From the NCBI RefSeq assembly GCF_037975245.1, contig NC_092572.1, positions 8,882,001 through 8,946,000 on the forward strand: a stretch of DNA of 64,000 bases, given 5' to 3'. A program made the position numbers and the translations under genes. The DNA is from Apostichopus japonicus. Its lineage: Eukaryota; Echinodermata; Holothuroidea; Aspidochirotida; Stichopodidae. Positions 37,470 to 52,400 of this stretch are shown here, piece after piece (position 1 is the stretch's first letter; each line of letters opens with the position of its first letter). Below the pieces are notes generated by a model. It saw only the letters and a program-made list of their open reading frames with translations. It had not been told where the DNA came from and did not search any database.

Positions 37470-40400
37470 GTTAGTGTTATCCCCTTTCCATCAACCTGGT
37501 CTTTCATGCACATCAGTTTTTTGTTTTAACTTTAAGAAGTCACTAGGCAGCATGTCTTCTTTTTATGTAAAAGTTCAATCATTTTTTGTTAATCAATCTA
37601 CCGAAGAAGCAATGCGACGAGTACCATAAATTATTCACGATTGTGTGAACCAAGACAACATTGGTAGTTGGACGGAGCTTGTATCTTACAATTTGTGAAG
37701 CGAAGTAACCAATAAGCCAAACCATCAGAATGCTGTTAGTGGAATATTGCATCTCATGATAGCTGAGGATTACTATCTAATTCTTGTTAGATTCATTCAC
37801 ATCGTTATGAAAAGGTTGGGGAAGTGTAGCGGTTAGAGTGTCCGCCCGCAATTAATAGATTCGAAGTTCACATCCTCGCCAGGAAACCAATTTTCTGGAT
37901 TTGCAACTTGGGAAATGGGATTTGGTTCTCTTCATTAAATGGTGTCGATACAACTTCGTTTAACATAGCTGCCCCGCAGTGATGTCTTCATCTCCACAGT
38001 ATTTGACAAAGCAGTCATATGCTGATGTACTCTCCCACTGGCGGATCCAAGGGGGGGCCAAGGGGGGCCATGCCCCCCCCAAAGGTGAGCAAAAAGTGTT
38101 TCCGAACATCCGCTTAATCATATGATTGGAAATTTAAAAAATCGAGAGGAATAGCAGTGGTAGACTAGTCTAAACCTTTTCGTTTTCTGGTTTAAAATTA
38201 AATGCAGAGCTCCCAACTGACCCGCAATTCGCGGGAATTAGACCCGCATACTAACACCCAAACCCGCTGACCCGCACAAGTGTCCGAAAAAACCGCATTG
38301 TATTTTTCAAGTATACATAAAAAATTTGCATCAAATTTTGACTTAGCAACCATCATTTCTTTAGCATTTAGCATAATAGAGTATAAAACCTCCTTTACAG
38401 CATCATTTGAACCTCAAATTAGCCTATATTTCTTTTCATTGGGGCGAGCAGCGAACATTTTCATGCCACGGGAAAGAATGAATTATCACCTACTATTCAA
38501 TTTATTGATGTTACACACAGAAAAATGCATATTTCTCAGAAAATTTTGGGTGACAAAAGCCTTTCTAAGTGCCACCATTTTACATGTAGGCATCACCAGG
38601 ATTCCCAAAAAAAATCAAAAGGGGAGGGGGACACCCCCTCCCCTTATACCCCTCCCCCAGGACAGCGATTCGTGGCATGGACCAGCATTTGCCTTCTCAA
38701 GAGTTGGGAGCTATGTAAATGTATGAGCATGAGGATTTACAGTTTAACACCATTTTGTAGTTACAGGCTGGTTGTAAGAAATTTATAACGTATGAGAAAT
38801 AAAATTTCTTGAGAAAGATGATCCCAACTTTGTTTCATAAATATTTTAGAAAATTACACCTGGGAAACATTTTTTTAGAAGTAAATTAACATCACCATTG
38901 TACACTTTTGTCGCACCAAATTGCATCTGAGGGCATTCAGCAATAGAAAATTTTCCAAAGTTGAGGGGGCAAATGCATGATAAGCCCCCCCAATATTTAC
39001 CAAGGTTCCGAAACGTGCATCTGCCCATTTTTCAATGCATACTTGTCGATCTGTCCGATGCACACGTATACTATATAGGTGTAATAATTTTAGTAATTAC
39101 TGGGGGACCCTCGGCCCGTCCCCTGGCTATAGACCACATTGTCACCCCAACCGCGTCTTCACACCCCGTGAAAAGTGGAAGAAGTTAGTGTGAGTACCGG
39201 TAAGCGTAACACAACTTCGTCTTAGGCCAATGACTTGCCTCATTTCAGCCAGTTCTCCAACATCCCCTTACTTAGTGGCGGAGCGTCCATATATACAGTC
39301 AGGGGCGGATGCCCCCCCCCCCCCTGACGGACTCAAATGGACTGCTGACGCCCTTTTCAGCTTTTCACTACTTTTTTACTTATTCGCGATTATTGACTAT
39401 TTAATTGCGCTCTCATATACCTGACATTTGTCATATCCTGTTGGTGTAATTTTCCGACAAAATGGCGACGACACCTATTTATTCTCCGTTTATCTGCAAA
39501 TTAGTAAGGCCCGAAAGGGTGATTTCCTGCAATCTAGGGAGTGTCTTTACTCAAAAATTTTCTGACCGCTCCGCGCCAACCTGTGGTGGCGCTCCGCTTA
39601 GATAGTGTCGAAAGCGCCCCTACAGACTATTCTTGCCCCCCCCCCCCGACCAATACCCCTAGCTCCGCCACTGCCCTTACTACACTCAAAAACGTCTTTG
39701 CGAGTACACTTCGAGTAATAGCTACTCTCTTATTAAAACACCATCGAATATACAAATTACAATGTTTTTACAGACTTTCGTGCAATCTGAGGAATTGCAG
39801 GCTTGAGACCCATATTCTAGGGGTAGGTATTCGAAGCATAAAACACTCGGGAAGTGCCGTTTCCGGCCATCTGGGGGTTTGAAAAAACCCAAAATTTTCT
39901 TGTACGCTCCGCGCCAACCAATGATGGCGCTCCGCTTAGATAGTGTCCACACATTAGCCCCCCCCAATAATTTTTCCGTTCCGCCGCGCCTGCCCCTCCC
40001 CTTAGACCCCTCCCCCATATCACTCTAATTCCACTTTGGCCCCTCCCAAACAAAGGCCCTGGATCCGCCAGTGTACTCTCCCGTCCGTCGGATTGGGACG
40101 TTTAATTCTCGGTGCTGCCGGTAACTCTCTGAACATGAGAAGGCTTGGTATAAGCCGGTGTTCGTCCACGATCATCACATGGACAAGGTTGCAAAAGAAC
40201 TTTCTGTCGGCTTCGTAACCCTTTGGAAATATTAAAATAAAATACATCTTAGTCCCCTTGTGATCAATAAGTTTATATGACTGATCATAAACCATGTCAC
40301 TGTTTATTATACTTGTTTATTTTTTTTTTCTTTTGAACTCCATTTATCTTCCAGAAAAAGAACTAGATGGATGTGTATCAGAAGAGTTTGTCGAATATAA

Positions 40401-43400
40401 AACAAGAAGTTCCATCCATTGTAAGTTTTCAGAAGACTGTAAGTCCCTATATTGGTACGACAACGCCGACAATAGTGAAGACACACCCACACTTTTTTAC
40501 GATTGGAAGACAAAGTCTGGCGAGGGATTCGCAAGTGGAGAGTTTGACATTCAGTCTAATGGAAACCTTATCATCACAAATGTTTCTTTGGAACACGAAA
40601 GAAAATTCAAGGTGGTTTGCATATTACCGAATGACCTCTTCAATACCTATCACGTTGATGTGGTGGTGACAGGTGAGCACATGTTTGTATTAAATACAGT
40701 GTAAAATCAATCATTAAAGTACTGGAAAACGCTACTTAAGACTCCTTACAAAAATGTAATATCCTAGAATGTTGATCGTACAGGAATCTCACAGATTAAA
40801 ATACCTGTGAGGAACCTCCCAATGATATTGTTTATACCTCTCACTTACAACTACATATTTACAACAATGTTTAATTTTAGCAAACAGCTTATATTTCACA
40901 TTTGCAGTGACACCAAAAGACAGTTTTCCTCACATTAACAACTGCAGTAATGACAATGAAGTTTGTCTCATCAATAGCGACCAGACTGGCGGGAAACTTA
41001 CCTGTAATGTCCATGGCACACGACCGGCGAGTGAGATAGTCTGGTATTTGATGGTCGGTAACGCAGAAAGACTTATAAGCTCAAATCGCACGATTACTCC
41101 TACTACAAATGCCAACAATACGTTTCGGTCTAGCGCGGTCATAGATTTATTGAATATACCGAAGAAAAAACTTCACCTCTTCATATGTAGTGCAAAATTG
41201 CAGCAGCTGGAAACTTGGAAATCAAGAAAAGTCTTAGTAGATATCTACCAAGAAAATTACGTTAACGATATTGTATATTCAGAAGTATTACGGGAGAGGG
41301 GCAGGCGGGCATTGCTTACATGTTCTTACAGTAATACGGGTATTTTTGTGTGGAGGAAAATTGTACACAACTCGAGTCAATTGGTTAGCTATGGAGCCAA
41401 CGGTGATATAAAAGTTTGGCCGGCACTAAAGGAACATTATGAGGTTAGAAGAGATGGAACAATATATATTGAATCAACGGAGATTGAAGACGAGGGAAAC
41501 TTCCTCTGCGTTTCGAGTGATGGTATCGAAGACAACATTAATGGTGTAAAACTGGTTGTATTAGGTAATTCATCTTACGTTACATGTTCACTACAACAAT
41601 GTAGCTATTTGCTTATTTTTCAACAGCTGATGAGCCGCAGTGAAAATGAAGCAAAAATGTAGTTTGAAAATTTGTCATTTTACGCCTCCTATAGATGGAT
41701 AAGATTGAATATTAAGGCATGCGTATTGTCTCTTGATGACATATATTCATCTTAAAACATCAGGGTTTAGTACAAAGAGTAACTAAATGAGAAAGGAAAG
41801 CAATTGCTGTTATGTATACATTTTTGTTCGTCTTTGCATTTTTTTGTTGTACCTAGCAAGGCTTGCCCGAACGGGTGCTACTTCCATAATTATATCATTT
41901 GCAAAAGAAACACGTATAGCTTATTTCTATTTATATTTCTATCAGTACCGCCGTCACCTTCATATTTGGAAATATTAGGATGCGAGGAGGAAAACTGCGT
42001 TATTTTGACCAACAAGACGAACTCTTATACATGTTCAATTAGCGAGGTGCGACCGGTTGTTGGGTTAGAATGGCATATTTCAGATGAGAACAAGATTACC
42101 ATAATTTCCAAAGAAGAAACGTCGTCGGAGTTCGAGGGGCTCTTTAACGTGAAGTCGGAAATCACGCTTGAAACAACTACAGAAGCAAGGTGTGGTGATA
42201 CTGTTAGGGTAACATGCAAAGCAAGTGGATCAGCAACAAAACTGTTTTCATCATCAAGAGAAATATATATGAAAGGTATTTTGGCGGTTCAAATTCACGT
42301 GTCATACCTATCCTGTAGTTAACATACATAAGATAGTATTTTTTTAAATTCCAATAAGTCACCTTTAACACAAGTATGCGAATTCTGTTCGCTTTTCACC
42401 CATTCAACTAGACTTTGCTCTGATTATAAGCTTTGTTATAGGCGAACTGCTTTTCTACCGAAGTCCAGATTTTCATCCAATGCCACGTCTGTAGTAAATA
42501 GATTATTGAAGTAGCTTTGCCGACACACAAGTATAATTTATAAGCATTTCATTTTTAGAGGAATGTCAATTTTGAAAATGAGTGCAGTTTGCCAGTTTAC
42601 ATTTTTAATCGCTCTATACTACAATCTATACCATGATGCACATTATACCGAGAGAGTTTAGTGTACGAGGTAGCCTACACTGATTCAATAATAAAATGTT
42701 AAACAGAAGATCCTATAATCATATCGCTAGATGTTGTGACGTGAACTATTCAAATGCATATGAATTTTGAATATAATTGCATTGCATTTTAAGTAACAAC
42801 TAAATATAATTTTGAATTTAAATTTTGTTTCCCTGTTCTTTTCAATTTTCAGTGAATTGCACCGAAAAGGACGCGGAAAGCGTATTCGAATCAATAGACC
42901 ACATGAAAGCTATTAAAATAGCCATGCCAATAATATTTGTTGTATATTTCGTCGTTATTATTGTGGTTATAGCTGGTGAGTTCAGGATACATGTCGATTT
43001 TAAGTAAGCTAGACGTTTTAGGTTTCGATGATGGGTTGTTCTAGGCTAATAAGTTAAGGTTTTTCGTATTGCGTATATGGATTTCGACCAAAAGAGTTTG
43101 AGCTTACCGAACCAAATATAGTTATATAAATTACAAAGAGTCACAAAAGTTACATATTAACATGCAAATGCGATTCAATGTATTTCTGTTATAATGTGCT
43201 CTTTGGACGACATAACTGTCTACATCTCATTGCTTTGTACACAGTTATTTGGATGAAATGGCCTAATGTAGGAGGTGTTACAATGCACGCAGGAGAGATG
43301 CAAACTCTGGTGAGCATGACCCTTCAAAAATCTAGCTTGTATTGACTCTTCTTACAGTCCATTGTAGTGAAATTTCAAATGTAAAGAAATTGGTCGCGTT

Positions 43401-46400
43401 TTCAGAAATATAATTTTAAAGCCACCACATACTGACACTATACAATTTGCATTCTTTTCCAGCGACAGTTGTTCGATAATTATATTTCCTTGCATTATGA
43501 ACAAAACGCCAAGTGTGGTTATAATCGACAAAAAATGATTTGATTGTGATGAGCCATTTTAGTCCTAAAACCCAGACTATCGGGCAAAATATTATGTATG
43601 CTTATGTTATTTTAATAAGATTATCTTACGATAAGCCCATTTTCATAAATGCATAAGATAGGTTCATGTGCCACGTAATTTAAAAATTACAGATCTCTTG
43701 GTCTATCGAATATGCAATGGAAAAACAAAGTATCGAGTCGATTGTCAGACGAGATCCCAGGCTGTCATTTGATAATCGAAGTTTATTTGACAATAAATCC
43801 GGTTTAAATCCTGAACATATATGTTCTCGTCTTTTACAAAGCGTGATGATTCAATGAACTAGGACTATTGACGGATAGATCACTTTTATTTGTTTGATAC
43901 ACTAATTTTATTTGTTTAAACCATGATTATGATGGAAATGCTAGATCATCAGTGACACTGCTGGTAAATATCAGTCGACAAACACGATCTTGCCTCTGAT
44001 GATCTATTTATCCAATGCAAATTCATGTAGTTTATCTGAGTAGTAAGCATTGTGCCTACCGTACTGCATTTTAATGTTTGTTTTCCGATGATATTATATC
44101 GTGTTGTTAATCGATTCATTTCTAGCTCTGGTTTTATTATTCGTAAGTTGGTATTGTTTCGGATTGGAGCGTTGGTCATTTCCTTATGTTTTTTTTACGT
44201 TTCCTGACAATCAATTTTTCTTTTACCTTTCCAGATTCCTAACCTTCAAGGTGAGTATCATGTTTATCGCTACTTTTAAGGTCTACATAATTCAAATTTT
44301 AATACTTAACATCCATTGAAAATGAGTAAGCATGTATTACGTGCGTTTCGATGTTGTTTCAGTGATGTTTTCTTCATTATTCCATTTTTCAGCGGAACGT
44401 GAGCTTTTCATCAAACAGATAAAACTCTCTTATGAAGAGATGATTTTGAATCCCAAGAATAAACACTTTCCAAAGCGAGGCACCGTCCCCTATGTATCAA
44501 ACGACCTAGTCATAGTGCCTGGTCAAAGACGCGTTGGCAAACCACCATTACCTCCAAAACATCTACAATCATACGAAGAAATATTCAAGGACTCTGAACT
44601 TAGTTCCAAGAACATTCTAATTGAGGGTAGCTCTGGAATAGGAAAGACCGCCTTTGCTCATAACCTCCTTGAAGAATGGTTTAGATGTAAAGATGAATCA
44701 GTATTAATCATATACAATATAATTATTTATATTTCATCGAAGGAAGTGAATAATAAAAGCTTTACATCAGCAGTTAAAGACAATTTGCTTCCTTGGGATA
44801 CTAAATTAGATGAAAAAACTATTGAGGATATTTTTAAGGAGGAGGAAAGAATACTGGTGATCTTAGACGACTTTGATCAATATTCAGATATAAAAAACCA
44901 ACAAGCTGAACTACACGACCTTTTGGGGAAACGTAAAATGACTAACATGAAATATATTGTTCTGTCTAAGCCAATGCAATATGATAACGTTAGTAAAAGC
45001 ATCATCACACTAACAATGAACAAATTTTCTCCAAAACAAGTTGATCAATATTTGACAGATTTCTTCTCCGATTCAGAAAAGGATCAACGAAAAGCGATAG
45101 AGCTGAAAGAGATCATGCAATGCAATGACTTCATAGGAAACCTCTGTAGCACACCGTTATTCTTATTTATGATTGCATCTCGCTTTCAAGTAGACAGTAA
45201 CAGTGTGAGGTTAACACAAAATGCCAAGCTTTTAACTTTTTTAATTGACTCCGTTTCTAAGGATAAAACAGGTATGGACATTTTATGTGAACACGGAAAA
45301 AATCCCAATTGCATTTCTAAGATTGTATTAAATTCAACGGCGTCAAAGACAGGCTCTTGGAAAAACAATGAACAGAATGAAGGTACCCTGCAAGACATTG
45401 TAAAATTTCTTGAGAAAGGTGTACTTACAGATGTACGCGAATCCCAAGAAGAAAACACCGAATTGCTGCAGTTCTCCCACGACTTGTACATGTATATTTG
45501 TACAGCTCATTACCTAGTATTTCATGCCACAGTTGATGACACCCAAAATCTACTCAAAAATATTGACGCTGAAAGCAACTTAGAACTCTTCGTATATACG
45601 TGTGATTTGTGTGAATGTCAGAAGATATTTGAAACGATCATCATGCATCTTTTGAATCATCAACAAGCTGAAAGATATCCGTATCCCGTTACTGACTGCG
45701 TCGTCCAGTGCTTCAAGGCATTCAGCCTTGATAACCACGACAAGAATTTGTTGCAACAGTTGTGTCAACTAGACCACATTTTCCATTTTAAAGAAGAAGA
45801 CTCAATCGATTTAAGAGAGGCTAAAATTTCTCTAATAAACATTTGCTCCAAGTCAAAGGTAATTCCTTATTTGCTAAAAGTACTCGCTGTTGAGCATATT
45901 ATCCTTATTATTATATAGTTACGCACGTTAAGCCTTTCTTATCAAGTAAAGTGTTACTTAACATGCAGGCTAACGCCATTGCCACACTGTCCCCGTTACA
46001 ACACTTCCTATTAAGAGATAAAAATGTATACCAAATAAACGTCAACAGAGATTTCACCCATGATGAACTCGTTTTTGACCTGCACACGACTTCATTTGTA
46101 ATTCACAAATGTTCTATGTAATTGTTGCACAAAATAACACCGGACGGTCTAATTATCTGAACAGCCATTGAATAGTAATTAACGCATGTATTGATATATG
46201 ACTGTTCATGACACCGTATACTCTCGTCCTCCTGCTATACAATTATAATTTGAATGGGTGGGCACAATAAATGCTGACGTTCTTTCTGGAAAGGAGTGCC
46301 CCTCCTCTTTGACAAAATTTTGTGTCGGTGCGGTGGCTTAGGTGTTAAATTATGCTATCCCCGGTCAAGAAATTTAAGTCTAATTAACTTTTGTATTTTT

Positions 46401-49400
46401 ATGACTTTATACGAAACCATGTAGAATCTACCCCTTTGGCGAATTTAAATTTTAGGAAAAGGGACAACGTTTTCAGACGTCCGTGACGTCAGTACTATAC
46501 GACGTACGGAAGTGTCAACTTCTGAATCAAATTTCCTTAAACTCCGAGGAGAAGATCACGATGTTCGATAAAAACAAGTGGCGTATCCAGTATCATATAT
46601 CATAGCCTCTGTTGCACTTTTCTTTCGCTATCCCCATTAGCTCCACGAAAATGTTCCCTTCTGCCCTACCCCCTATCCTCTGGCTACTCCAAGTATGCGA
46701 TTTCAAGAAATGTCGTTGAGGGTTTATCCTCTTACAACTCTTCAGAAATCATCACATTGATTTCTACCTGATGTTTGTATTTCTTCAGGTAAAAATCAAC
46801 ACCATTTCATTTTCCAACGGAGTAAAAAGTGTTTCTGAACGTCATATTGCACTAGATGGTTGCAGTGGCATTACTGAAGTTCCTGGCAACCTGACAACCT
46901 TCATTCTAGTTGACTTTGAGGAAAAGGTTAAAGAAGCGAATATACTTAATTTAATCGAGCACCACCAACACATAAAAGAAGTTTTGTGAGTTAAATGGTT
47001 TTTTATTTCAAAAAACATGCTTAAATAAAAATAAAATTAAATATTTTACTGTACGTTCTATTGATATTCCAATACTTACAGTTTGATGTCATATAACTGC
47101 TACGGTTTTAACTAATACCATCCTGGGCATGTCAACGATCATGATGTATTAAGCTTTCCTCTTCCTTTTTGTAGGGTATACAGCACGATAAAACCAAGAG
47201 ACACCACTGATGGCGTTTTCGTCTCTCTACAAAAGAGGAAGGATGCAAAAGTATTAGGTAATCATATTTGTCAGTAAACTAAAATAACACTCTGAAAGTC
47301 GCTTATATTCGCATAACACTAATATTTACTTTACATGTCATTTATAGTAAACTGGATCACTTATAAAGAGGACGAAGTGGAGATGATAAGCTATCCGTCA
47401 GACGTTTTTAAATGCTGGCTGGTAAGACATTCTTGCTTCGTCTCTTGAACAGATGCCATTTCTTCTTTAAAGGTAACAAGACGATAGAATTATCAATTCT
47501 ACGTCATGAAAATATATATATCACTCTGTTAGTGTTTAATTGTTAAAACAAACTTGTGATTGGAGACAAACTTATTCGTGCAAACTCTCATATGAAATGC
47601 AATAATACTAATAGTATCATTTGCCCCTAAAACATAATATCAACCTCTAGGGTCCTCTGTGTCAAAATTGAATATCATTAAGACTATAACGAAAATGCCA
47701 TAAACCATGGCAATGGTTTATTTAAAACGAGTGCAATAGACGATCAAATGAAGATTACTAAGTTTTGTAACTCTTTCTTTCTATGTTTCTCACAGAACTG
47801 TTCAGAGACAACTGCTATTGTAAGTTTCGTAATTTTCAGCATATGTTCTTACTTCACGTTGTTGTATCGTTAAATTTCTGAATTTTGAATTTCTGAAGTC
47901 ATGTATAGTCGAGGATTAAATTTATACACATTGGCTTATATGTAACTTACTCAAAATAAACATTTTACAAATAAACATTGTACATTGGACGAAAACCGTG
48001 GCGAGGAAATTATCTATTGAACTCATTATGGATACCTTTATGTTAAGTTCTACTCGTCAAAAGCTTTCTTATGTAACAAACACTCTAGTATTCAGTTTAC
48101 GGTGTTTCATGTGGAGTTATAATACAGTATTTACATTATGTTATTGTGCATATGCTCGCTCTTGTATTGATTTAAAATGATATAGCACTTACATAAATTT
48201 TCATTTCAGGTGTCATCACATTTTTATAGGTTTAATTAGGTTGATTCCATAAGCCATTAGTGTATTTATATTCTTCTTTGGGTTATTGGGCAGTGCTTGT
48301 TGGGGGTCCTTTGCAGTGAAATGCGCTCTAGCGTTCATTGTGTTCTAAAATCATATCAAACATGCTGTACACTTGCGTACGCATTTGTTTAAACATTCAA
48401 ACTGCCGTTTTTATATTAAGAGAGTAAAGAATCATATTCTAAAGCAACTCAGCATAACGGCAATTTTTCACACTTTCCTGCATCGAACGCATACCTAGAA
48501 GCGTACGTCCCTTTGTGACGCTCAGGCTTACTTGATGTTGTAGTCACTAATTGCAAAATTACTGAACGTTTAATTTAGAAATGGCTTAATTCTCGACAAT
48601 TCTTGCTTTTTTTATGACCACGCTGCTTGTAATACTCATTTTGAATGAATTGACTGTGTCAAATGTGACTTTAGTGATACTTAATGTTTACATACCAACA
48701 ACAAAGGAAGTTATGACTAACCTATGAATACCACCATCATCATTATATGGTAAATCTAACACACGTAATAAATGGGTGGAATTACAATTCGTCCCTTTCA
48801 CTTTTTGTTTTTTCTTGAAACTTGGAAACGTGTTTACAATATTGTTTTATTGGCAGTGAATATTTATCTAAATACTAATTTTGGTTAATATGTTCTATGT
48901 GTCACATGTTTCGAAAGGAATGTTTATCACGTCCAATTCTGTATAAAATAGATACTTTACAGGGTTAATTTAAGTATCAGATCTTAGAATAACCGGTCTC
49001 CAGTAAATTTCGCAAAAGGATACATAGTGTACTATATACTTAAAGTAGTAGAGGTAAATTACATTAATACCCACCTAGGGAACTCCCTGCTATGTAGTAA
49101 TCATATGAAACGTCGTAATGCTAATGTACTTATATTTGGGTAGTTTTACACGTCTAATCATTTGCTAAAGTATCTTTACCAAACTTAAAGTTATCAAAAC
49201 TCTTTTCTTTTGGGAACATTAACAGAAACGTTACCGCTGTCAGAAGGTAAGTAGTTATTTCATCCCTACATGTAGTGTACTAGGGATGATTTTGGCAATT
49301 ATGAGCGTACAAAAGTGACACATGGCTGAATTCCTCTACCCATGTGGGATATCAGACTCTGCAAGTGTACAACGCATTATTTAATGTTAAACGCCAAAGA

Positions 49401-52400
49401 TCACGTTACCAAAGCAGGTCATAGGTCAAACTTGGCAATATTTGTGCAAAAAAAACTTTAAGGTTTAACATGCAGAAATACTACTTGACCGCAAGGCCGA
49501 TGAACTTCACATTTTATAGGTATGTGCCTGGTCATGGGTTACTGTGCCTGAGTGACTAATGATGTAATCGGGATGGGCTGACTCGCAAATAACCAGAACA
49601 ATAATCGTCTTCATCATTAAACGCAACTAACAACAATATGAATTAATACTTCCAACACAAGTACGTTATGAGAGATTATACATCTACACAGTGCAATAAT
49701 TAATGTTAAACTCCAAATGTCGCGTGATCAAAGAGGTTCCAGTTTTAATTCAAGGATATTCTGGTATGCAATGCTGATTGCTTTACTAAATTGCTAGGAA
49801 TTTTAATTTAGTTCATTTGGCTTCAATGTGAATGTCAAACGATAACATAGCTGAAATTGATATACCTATATAGTCAAGTACTGTAGAAACTGCAAAGTTT
49901 GAATAATTGTTATTGTTGTCTGGTTACCCAACTTTGATGAGATCTGCAACTCCATGTGTTGCATATTAGTATTTGTAATATCATTTTAGTAAACCACATA
50001 AATATTCGAATTCAATTAATAAAGCAATTATTGAACGTCCACTTATGCTATAAACAAATCCTTAAAAAGTGGTTACATTGGGATATGGTAGTGAATGGAT
50101 CTATGATCAGACTTATGAAGGACATTTAGCTGTTTCTCTCATCTAAGTTGTTCAGTTTCTTTACGATTGGATAATCGAGCAGGAAACTCGAGCATATTCA
50201 CACTAGGCCCGGATGAAGACAACGCTGTGACATAAGTCATATATTGCCCTTTTCCATTATGACTGATGACATATCCATCAGATTAACCTTTTCTGGATTG
50301 ATTCATCAGTGATGCCCTAGAACTCAATGTCTTCCGTCAAATGGTTGGGGAATTTACGATCCATTGATACATGTACTTGACACGAGCTCAGGGTGAATAT
50401 ATTTGCCCAATACATGAAAACTCATGTCAATTTGCAGTAAATGTACCTCCGCGCGACGCCATAAATTTGCGTGGCCCTATGCTATGGCTTACTATGCCCA
50501 TTTCATAACCCGTTTGTTTTTATTTCTTTTCCCTTTTTATTAGGAATGGATGGAACTTGATGCCAAGGTAATCTTAATCGTATAGGAAACTTCTCTAACT
50601 GTCTTCGTTAAAAAAAATAATACATGTATCAGCTTGTGAAGTGAACGTTTGCATTGCGGTGCCGTTAACAATTCACTGCGGGTGCCTTTCTATCCCGACA
50701 AAAATGCGCTGAATGTATGTTAATTTGCTCTTGTGTTAACATCATTACGGAGATGTGTGTGTGTAAACTTGTATCTTAATACAAAGATTTCGTTATAATT
50801 AACATATATTGCTAATTGTTCTCACTTATTCAAGTATTTCAATAATTTATATCTTTTCAGGATCGGCTGAGTCATGAGAAGGTACGATTTACCAAACAAG
50901 AAACGAGGATAGAATTGATAAATTTTGAATCCATGCACAAACTGTGACAGACCTTACATAAAACAAGAAGTCGAAATCGTTTCTACAACATACAGCCTAG
51001 ATTTTACTGCCTATAATAGAAACATCGAGGAACCCAATCATTCTGTGATGTGGTTATTATTATATCTTCATTTAAAAGTCGTGCTAAAAAGGCTATGCTT
51101 TGCAATGTATGATATCACAGTGCAACTTTTGAGATAAAAACGTTCGTTTTCATCGTATTTCTGTTCATTCAACTTGAACTTTAGCAGCTAAATTTAAACA
51201 AGCATTTTAAAAGAAAACAATAATAAAATAATACACGGGTGGCGTTGATATCTGTTGTACAGTTGTAAAATTGTTCAGTCGTACGTCTAAAGAAACGATG
51301 AAACTTAATATTGTATCAAACTTCAAATAGAAATAGATTTTCTTACTCGATGGTTATCATTTTGACAAACAGTTCTGTCACATAGTCCAATAACGATGGT
51401 TGTTTTTCTCCTTGAAAGATTACTACTGCCAAAAACACAAGGTTGCAAAATTAATATCGCTATGACCTCTGTCTTCTTGCATAATCACGTATGGCGGTAC
51501 GGATGTATGTTTGATAGATTTTTATTTATATTAAATATTATTGATATCAGTGAGAAATGTTGTAGAGGAAGCCTTCCTTAATGAATTTAAATATGGAGTG
51601 CGAACCATTAATTACGGTAATGCAGCGGCAGTGTAGAACGAAGTGTGTTTACAACATCAGCCGTGCAATAGATGTGTACCCTTTTATCACAAGGAACCTG
51701 TTTTAGCTTAAACCTACGAAACAGACCAAGATGGTTCGAGTACTTATGACATAGGCTGTTAGATACAGAAGACATGAACATGCGAATCTTTAAGCAGAAT
51801 ATTCATAGTCGAAGAAAGTATTTATAATTGAGAGACAAATAAGGTTTTTTATTTCCACATTTAAAACCTGGAACTGTTCCAGGCAGTTTGAAACATACAC
51901 AAAACAAATTCTACATGAGATTTTCCTTTCATCTATATATACAATTTTGTGGAAGGTTACTTTTGTTATTTGACCACGCTGGATAAAAATGTTTAACGGA
52001 AGTTGTACAATGCAGCTCATTTTGAACAATGTAATGTCATTATTGTGGATGAACACCGGCTTATATCAAGTCATTTCTTTCAATGAGTTTTCAGAGGCTA
52101 ATGATACTTGTTGAACTCGTTCCTTATACCGTCACCACCGGTACAGCATTCATCATGACTGTAGTGAAGCCGTGGTGACAGAATTTTAAAGACCACAATG
52201 TGCCACATTACAAACCAAAAATAACAGTCCAGTATTTGTATTCGTTGCCTCTTGCCATTGTTTTAGGCGCGCGCGTGAAGGTGTGTGTGTGCTTTGCATA
52301 ATACTCGTCTTCATCCAATTCACGTTTTGTCTTTGTTCTTTCAGACTCTTATACGGGAGATGAAGGAAAAGGTAAATTGGGATTTCTTTAAGAAGATGAC

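Noticed and set aside
38280-38788. Open frames within the hAT-like element
   Set aside because: They run through A/T-rich and poly-G/C sequence and lack hAT transposase motifs such as the dimerisation region.
44332-44392. Upstream extension of the NACHT open frame (starting at 44332)
   Set aside because: It is intron read-through: a clear acceptor (tttttcag) ends at 44392 and joins in phase to the 16-bp exon.
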